Of a stretch of DNA of 35,935 nt, positions 31,640 through 35,935 are shown one piece after another (within the stretch, counting starts at the first letter, position 1; each line of letters starts with the position of its first letter). Position numbers and translations under genes: made by a program. The notes beneath the pieces were generated by a model. The model was not told the origin of the DNA. It saw nothing but the letters and a program-made list of their open reading frames with translations, and searched no databases. The DNA is from an uncultured Gammaproteobacteria bacterium (GTDB taxonomy: Bacteria > Pseudomonadota > Gammaproteobacteria > Arenicellales > JAANXG01), in contig CAMYMN010000017.1 of assembly GCA_947259395.1 (NCBI GenBank), forward strand, positions 79,256 through 115,190. The letters are read 5' to 3'.

Positions 31640-32293
31640 TCAATAGGTCCAGACCCATGCCATGCCGATGCCCTTGGTCAGCGCCGATACCGGTGGGACC
31701 CATTTAGGGGTGGTCGTTGCAAACAACCGCCACCCGTCCAATACCGCCGGTATCGCCACTGCCAGCGCGAGCTGATCATTGGAGATACCCGTAGCCTCCG
31801 ACATGCCCTGAATATCACCTTGCGAGTGATTCTTGAGGAAAGTAAGGTAGGCGGCAGTAATTCCCAGATGACCCAAGATCACCCCGGCGGCCGCGTTCAT
31901 CGCCGCCATGTCATCCTGGCTATTCTCGAGGTGACGAAAAGCGATTTCAGAAGCGAGCCACTGCACCTGAAATCCGGCCGATGCCACCAGCAGCCTATTT
32001 TTTGCCGACAGATCGGATTCCGGATAGACGATGGATAAACCGTCGAACTCGAAGTCTATTCCCCTGAGTGTCGCCACTGATATATGACCCAACTCATGCG
32101 CCAACAAACCCCCGAGAAATCCAAATAGCGCGCTTTTCTTGTCTGTATGCAGTTCGCCCACTGACCAGCCGTCTGCGCTACCGGATGCAGGCAGCAGACA
32201 GGTTAACAACAATACTATTCGTAGTAGTCCCCACCCAACACAAGACGATTTCACAATACGCACTTCACAACGCAAGAGAAACATGCAAACCAT
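31640..32293 (-). CDS. membrane protein with HExxH metallopeptidase-like motif
   Basis: 217 residues. The N-terminus is hydrophobic (about 23-38), probably a signal or anchor. Then comes FLGGLLAHELGHISVA (HELGH at 66-70), a zinc-type motif in a hydrophobic setting like M50 intramembrane or related proteases, but no certain third ligand was found. Further hydrophobic stretches are near 102-115, 131-150 and 176-190. I do not recognise the family. The start is uncertain: ATG 32293, ATG 32284, or GTG 32254, which gives a classic signal peptide. It may be a protease, or may only bind metal. Converges with the LRAT-like gene. Confidence 0.6.
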   Translation of the reverse strand: MVCMFLLRCEVRIVKSSCVGWGLLRIVLLLTCLLPASGSADGWSVGELHTDKKSALFGFLGGLLAHELGHISVATLRGIDFEFDGLSIVYPESDLSAKNRLLVASAGFQVQWLASEIAFRHLENSQDDMAAMNAAAGVILGHLGITAAYLTFLKNHSQGDIQGMSEATGISNDQLALAVAIPAVLDGWRLFATTTPKWVPPVSALTKGIGMAWVWTY

Positions 32294-32444
32294 ATCCTCA
32301 ACATTGGACGATCGCTCTGACGATAATGGTAATTTACGGCAATTCTAGAAATAAGGCGGTTTCGCGCCCCTGATGGTTGGCCGCTTAGGTGATTCAAACC
32401 GCACTATTTCTTACAATCAATCATGACCTTGTGATGCCAACTCG

Positions 32445-33083
32445 ATGCGCACGACATCCACCGCTATGACTCGCCGGCGAGCAATTTCCTGGTGGCTGAA
32501 GATTCCTTATACGCTGTATGTGTGCGTATTGGTACCGGTCTATTGGGTCGAATTGGGTCCACAAAACTTTCTGTGGGGCTGCGATATCGCCTTGTTGGCA
32601 ACGTTGATGGCGCTTTGGTTCGAGAGCCGATTCATCGCTAGCACAATGGCGGTAGCAATAATCATTCCGGAGCTTGTTTGGAACCTAGACTTCTTTTCAC
32701 GGCTCGCAGCCGGCCGTGACATCATCGGATTGGCACTAACCGAATACATGTTCTCCGATAAACTACCGTGGCTGGTCCGTGGCTTGTCTTTATTCCATGT
32801 GTTTCTGGCTTGGGTGCTTATCTGGCTCGTGTACCGACTCGGCTATGATCGGCGCGCCCTGTGGGCGCAAACACTCATCAGCTGGATAGTGCTCCCAGTC
32901 AGTTATGGAATCACCGATCCGTCACGCAACATCAACTTTGTGTTCAGTCTCGGCAGCGCGCAAGAAGACTGGTTTTCGGGAGTAGTTTGGGTTGGGTTGT
33001 TGATGGTTCTATTCCCGCTACTTGTCTATCTGCCGACACACTTGGTGCTGAAAAGGTTGTTTTTGCCCAACCGGGAGTCGTAA
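32445..33083 (+). CDS. polytopic membrane protein, unknown function
   Basis: 212 residues with about six transmembrane helices (near 17-36, 44-60, 63-82, 108-130, 140-158 and 177-205). Both ends are basic. There are no charged catalytic motifs typical of transporters. I recall similar uncharacterised inner-membrane proteins with a NINFVFSLGSAQEDW-like loop but cannot name a family. No Shine-Dalgarno site is visible before ATG 32445; ATG 32466 is an alternative. It is separated from the antiporter gene by 165 bases and may or may not be co-transcribed. Confidence 0.6.
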   Translation: MRTTSTAMTRRRAISWWLKIPYTLYVCVLVPVYWVELGPQNFLWGCDIALLATLMALWFESRFIASTMAVAIIIPELVWNLDFFSRLAAGRDIIGLALTEYMFSDKLPWLVRGLSLFHVFLAWVLIWLVYRLGYDRRALWAQTLISWIVLPVSYGITDPSRNINFVFSLGSAQEDWFSGVVWVGLLMVLFPLLVYLPTHLVLKRLFLPNRES

Positions 33084-33171
33084 CCTGCAGGCTCAGGGCG
33101 TGATTTCCGATTCGATTAACGTTGTCACCACAGGTGCGGGGCCCGGCGGTTCCGCTCGTTCGGTGCGCGTC

Positions 33172-33184
33172 ATGACTCGGTCAT
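33172..33184. promoter_or_regulatory. short inverted repeat upstream of the antiporter gene
   Basis: ATGAC-TCG-GTCAT forms a perfect 5-base inverted repeat 64 bases before the ATG at 33249. It resembles a regulator half-site pair but may be chance. Confidence 0.25.
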
Positions 33185-33248
33185 CGTGGGCCGCGTTACA
33201 TAAAATCCACCAAGCGTTGCGGGAAAACTTGCGCTAGGATCTGTTGTC

Positions 33249-35036
33249 ATGTCCGTTTTTGCCGAAGCCGCGATATTCCTTGCCGCAGCAGTTATTGCCG
33301 TTCCGTTGTTCCGCCGCCTGGGGCTGGGATCGGTATTGGGATATCTGATCGCCGGTATCGTCATCGGTCCGTGGGGAATCGGGCTGGTGATCGAAGTCGA
33401 CAATATCCTTCATTTCGCCGAATTTGGCGTGGTGTTGCTGCTGTTCATCATTGGTCTCGAGCTGCAACCGGCGCGGCTTTGGGTGATGCGCAAATCCGTA
33501 TTTGGCCTGGGGACGCTGCAGGTCGGTTTGTCCACTTTGGTACTGACGGCAGCCGCTCACGCAATGGGGGTGCCGCTGGTTACAGCGCTCATCGTGGCGT
33601 TCGCGTTGTCGTTGTCCTCGACGGCGTTTGCGCTGCAAATGTTGGCAGAAAAAAATCAACTCAATACGCGCCACGGGCGTGCGGCGTTTTCTGTCTTGCT
33701 GTTTCAGGATATGGCGGTAATCCCGCTGCTGGCGCTAATGCCGCTGATTGGGGCCGGCGGCGAGGCATCCGCGGCGTCCACCCTGTGGGCGGCGGTGAAG
33801 GGGCTTGCGGCGATTGCCGCGGTGATTGTGGGCGGACATTTTTTGTTACATCACGTATTGCGGGTGATTGCCGCCACCGGCGTGCCTGAGGTATTTACCG
33901 CCGTTGCCTTGCTCATCGTGGTCGGCACCGCGCTGATCATGGAAGCGGTGGGCCTATCAATGGGTCTGGGCGCATTTCTCGCTGGTGTGTTGGTCGCGGA
34001 CTCGGAATACCGGCACGCCCTGGAGGCGGACATTGAACCGCTAAAGGGATTGATGCTGGGTCTGTTTTTCATTGCGGTGGGTATGTCGGTCAATGTGGGA
34101 CTGGTCGGCACGCAATACGTCTTGGTCATTGCGCTGGTCGCGGGGTTACTCGCGGTGAAGTTCACGATCCTACTGGCGCTCGGAAAATTGAGCCGCCTGA
34201 AGCTTCAATCTGCTTTGTCTCTCGCATCGATCATCCCCCAAGGCGGCGAGTTCGCATTTGTGATATTCACGGTCGCCGTCGGCGCGGGCTTAATGACCGC
34301 CGAACTATCCGAGCTGTTAATTCTTGTGGTAACGCTATCGATGGCGGCGACACCATTGATCTTCGCTCTCAACGAGCGCATGCAAGCCGCGGTCAAGCCA
34401 TCAGCAACCAAGGAGTACGAACAACCCGCAGCCCAGGAGAACAAGGTCATCATCGCCGGTTTCGGGCGCTTCGGCCAGATCGTTGCGCGCATCCTGCGCG
34501 CCAAGAAGATTGGCTTTACCGCCCTGGAGGTAAATCCGGAACAGGTAGATTTTGTGAAGCGATACGGTAATAAGATCTATTACGGCGATGCGTCGCGAAT
34601 CGAATTGTTACGTGCGGCACTGGCAGATCAAGCGAGGATCTTCGTGTTGGCGATCGATGACATCGAAGCGTCACTGCGTACCGCGAACATCGTAACGCAA
34701 TATTTTCCGCACCTGAAAATCTTCGCCCGGGCGCGTAATCGCAAACACGCTTACCAGCTGATGGATCTGGGGATCACCATGATTTGGCGCGAGACCCTGC
34801 TGTCGAGTATGGATATGACCAAGAGCATACTCATGGGGCTGGGCCTGCCCAAATCCGAGAGCGACCGTACGATCGAAACATTCAAGGTACACGACGAGAA
34901 GCGCTTACTGGATCACCACGATATTCACAATGACGAGCAAAAAATGATCTATCTGGCGCAGAAAGCGGCCGCGGAGCTGGAACAGTTGTTCGAAGAAGAT
35001 GCCGCAGAGCAGGACGGCGAGTCTACAGCAGGCTAA
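33249..35036 (+). CDS. KefB/KefC-family K+/H+ antiporter with RCK domain
   Basis: 595 residues. About twelve to thirteen helices (1-375) form the CPA2 exchanger: GLGSVLGYLIAGIVIGPWGIGL, the FAEFGVVLLLFIIGLE segment, LLFQDMAVIPLL and SEYRHALEADIEPLKGLMLGLF, which aligns with the glutathione-regulatory loop of KefB/KefC; each is shown here in part only. The cytosolic RCK_N domain (about 400-515) has the nucleotide-binding GFGRFGQI (about 405-412). These proteins export K+ and take in H+ during electrophile stress. KefB (601) and KefC (620) are of similar size, so I do not choose between them; neither KefF nor KefG was found nearby. AGGAT nine bases before the ATG. Monocistronic, ending in a hairpin. 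Confidence 0.92.
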   Translation: MSVFAEAAIFLAAAVIAVPLFRRLGLGSVLGYLIAGIVIGPWGIGLVIEVDNILHFAEFGVVLLLFIIGLELQPARLWVMRKSVFGLGTLQVGLSTLVLTAAAHAMGVPLVTALIVAFALSLSSTAFALQMLAEKNQLNTRHGRAAFSVLLFQDMAVIPLLALMPLIGAGGEASAASTLWAAVKGLAAIAAVIVGGHFLLHHVLRVIAATGVPEVFTAVALLIVVGTALIMEAVGLSMGLGAFLAGVLVADSEYRHALEADIEPLKGLMLGLFFIAVGMSVNVGLVGTQYVLVIALVAGLLAVKFTILLALGKLSRLKLQSALSLASIIPQGGEFAFVIFTVAVGAGLMTAELSELLILVVTLSMAATPLIFALNERMQAAVKPSATKEYEQPAAQENKVIIAGFGRFGQIVARILRAKKIGFTALEVNPEQVDFVKRYGNKIYYGDASRIELLRAALADQARIFVLAIDDIEASLRTANIVTQYFPHLKIFARARNRKHAYQLMDLGITMIWRETLLSSMDMTKSILMGLGLPKSESDRTIETFKVHDEKRLLDHHDIHNDEQKMIYLAQKAAAELEQLFEEDAAEQDGESTAG

Positions 35037-35046
35037 AAGATAAACC

Positions 35047-35078
35047 CCATGTGGGTAATTATGTCTTCACCCACGTGG
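35047..35078. terminator. ten-base-pair hairpin between the antiporter gene and the opposite small gene
   Basis: CCATGTGGGT (35047-35056) pairs with ACCCACGTGG (35069-35078), with one G-U pair and a 12-base loop. On the reverse strand it is followed by a T-rich run, so it is a good terminator for the small gene at 35116; on the forward strand the tail is weaker. Confidence 0.6.
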
Positions 35079-35115
35079 TAAGGCGAACGTCCGTTTTCCA
35101 TCGAAAGTGATTGAT

Positions 35116-35349
35116 TTAGCTCGCGACGCGGCGGTGTCGCAGAAATCGAAAGCTCTTTAGACCTTTCCAGTTTAAATTCACTCCCCCCGCACCATGGATG
35201 AGATAACTGACCCCATACACTGAACCAATGATCAAAAGCAGACCCAGTAGCAGTGGTCCGATGGGAACGGATAACTCATACAAGACCCCTCTTAACGCGA
35301 AGCATGCCAGCCCAATCACTACATAGACTCGTACCAGATTTTCAATCAT
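35116..35349 (-). CDS. small two-helix membrane protein, unknown
   Basis: 77 residues. Two hydrophobic helices (about 6-24 and 30-48) flank a short loop, followed by a basic tail ending in several arginines. I do not recognise it. ATG 35349 is preferred because GAGTG lies about six bases upstream; a GTG at 35373 would add eight residues. It converges with the antiporter gene and the hairpin between them would suit its terminator. Function unknown, and a real gene is likely but not certain. Confidence 0.5.
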   Translation of the reverse strand: MIENLVRVYVVIGLACFALRGVLYELSVPIGPLLLGLLLIIGSVYGVSYLIHGAGGVNLNWKGLKSFRFLRHRRVAS

Positions 35350-35373
35350 GTCACCACTCGCACGATGATTCAC

Positions 35374-35710
35374 CCTATCGCAGCTGTGTTTTCGCGTGCT
35401 CCCTGTACGTTGTAAACCTCGTAACTACGTAAGCCGACGTCACCTCGGTGAATCCCTTCGGCGCCGACCCATATATTATTAGGCAGATGTTGGCGGTAAA
35501 GGATCTGGCGTGTTTTTGATGCAGATCATGGTAATGTTATTTTGTGCTTTGTTGCGTTTGTGTTTAATTAAGACTCAGCTGTCAACTTGGTTAACACGCA
35601 ACGGGTGGCATCGAGGTCGCCTGGGAACCGTCGAGATTACTGCGGGTTATGACGACGCGGCGTGAGCATGAAATGATTACCTGGATACGTCGGAGATCAG
35701 CGCGAGGCGA
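35374..35710 (+). other. 337-base gap without a gene
   Basis: I see no convincing frame, promoter pair or long repeat. The stretch at about 35511-35570 is T-rich. Confidence 0.4.
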
Positions 35711-35935
35711 TTATGTGTATAAATTGTGACTTTCACTCACCGATAAGAAATTCAGGTTTGACTTGACCTTGCAAAGCAACCAAATGTCTGAGGTGCTAAA
35801 CCAGACATTCAACAGTACCAACTGACCTTCCGCTTCATACTCGAAACCGCCATTGGGGTGGGCAATGTGAATGCCGACTGAAATCCCAAACAGACATCGT
35901 TCCAAATTATCAACTATGACAAATATAAGGACGCG
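35711..35935 (-). CDS. possible partial frame at the window edge
   Basis: A reverse-strand frame is open from the window end to the stop at 35711 (75 codons). It contains a hydrophobic run near its start and ordinary amino acid content, but no recognised motif, and it is AT-rich relative to the neighbouring genes. It could be the C-terminus of a gene beyond the window or chance. Starts inside the window would be a TTG at 35905 or later ones. Confidence 0.2.
   Translation of the reverse strand, partial: RVLIFVIVDNLERCLFGISVGIHIAHPNGGFEYEAEGQLVLLNVWFSTSDIWLLCKVKSNLNFLSVSESHNLYT

Noticed and set aside
35715..35745. CRP-like TGTGA followed by TCAC
   Set aside because: The spacing is not the standard six bases and the second half is incomplete.

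Overview
The window reads as chromosomal DNA of a moderately GC-rich proteobacterium, most likely an uncultivated gammaproteobacterium. The evidence is RarA, a KefB/KefC-type antiporter, a YfcG-like glutathione transferase, a DsrE-like protein, a YbdK-type ligase and bacterial-style overlapping operons. Species cannot be named from the sequence. No rRNA, tRNA, transposase, integrase, phage gene or CRISPR array was seen, so this looks like ordinary backbone with several poorly characterised genes.

Layout. 1-1405: the 3' end of a class III nucleotidyl cyclase, then a small secreted EF-hand protein. 1559-6140: two dynamin-like GTPases whose frames overlap by 4 bases, followed at once by rarA; this looks like one operon. 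6205-11474: a periplasmic DsrE-like protein whose ribosome binding site lies in a hairpin, then a very large sensor with a periplasmic domain, about five PAS domains, GGDEF and EAL. 11679-17202: a Nu-class glutathione transferase and a hydrolase cluster (creatinase/ectoine-hydrolase-like M24 protein, kynurenine-formamidase-like alpha/beta hydrolase, M20 amidohydrolase, YbdK-type carboxylate-amine ligase). A 63-base two-tier hairpin lies between the last two. 17622-22205: two coupled DUF302 proteins, a hotdog thioesterase, a cupin, a sulfotransferase coupled to an exported ankyrin protein, a lipoprotein with no usual start codon, and a small exported protein. 22662-26752: an HD-GYP phosphodiesterase, a PcaD-like enol-lactonase, a Sel1-repeat protein, an orphan HicA-like protein and a fumarylacetoacetate-hydrolase family enzyme. 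26896-30693: a HIG1-type two-helix membrane protein, an HtrA/PDZ protein that has lost all three catalytic residues, and a GGDEF-EAL protein with a covalent-heme motif in its sensor domain. 31134-35935: an LRAT-like papain-fold protein, a membrane HExxH protein, a polytopic membrane protein, a KefB/C-family K+/H+ antiporter, a small membrane protein and a possible partial frame at the edge.

How the genes fit together. Second-messenger signalling dominates: one cyclase, two composite GGDEF-EAL enzymes with very different sensors (ABC-substrate-binding-like plus PAS, and a c-type heme domain) and one HD-GYP enzyme. The GTPase pair with rarA suggests membrane work linked by transcription to replication-fork repair, but that is inference from position only. 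The M24, formamidase-like and M20 genes look like a small catabolic set for N-acyl or amide compounds of unknown identity. The most unusual items are the heme-c GGDEF-EAL protein with a shortened EAL domain, the all-three-residues-lost HtrA homologue, the coupled GTPase pair with unequal G4 motifs, the LRAT-like protein with a C-terminal membrane segment, and the intergenic hairpin element at 15920-15982.
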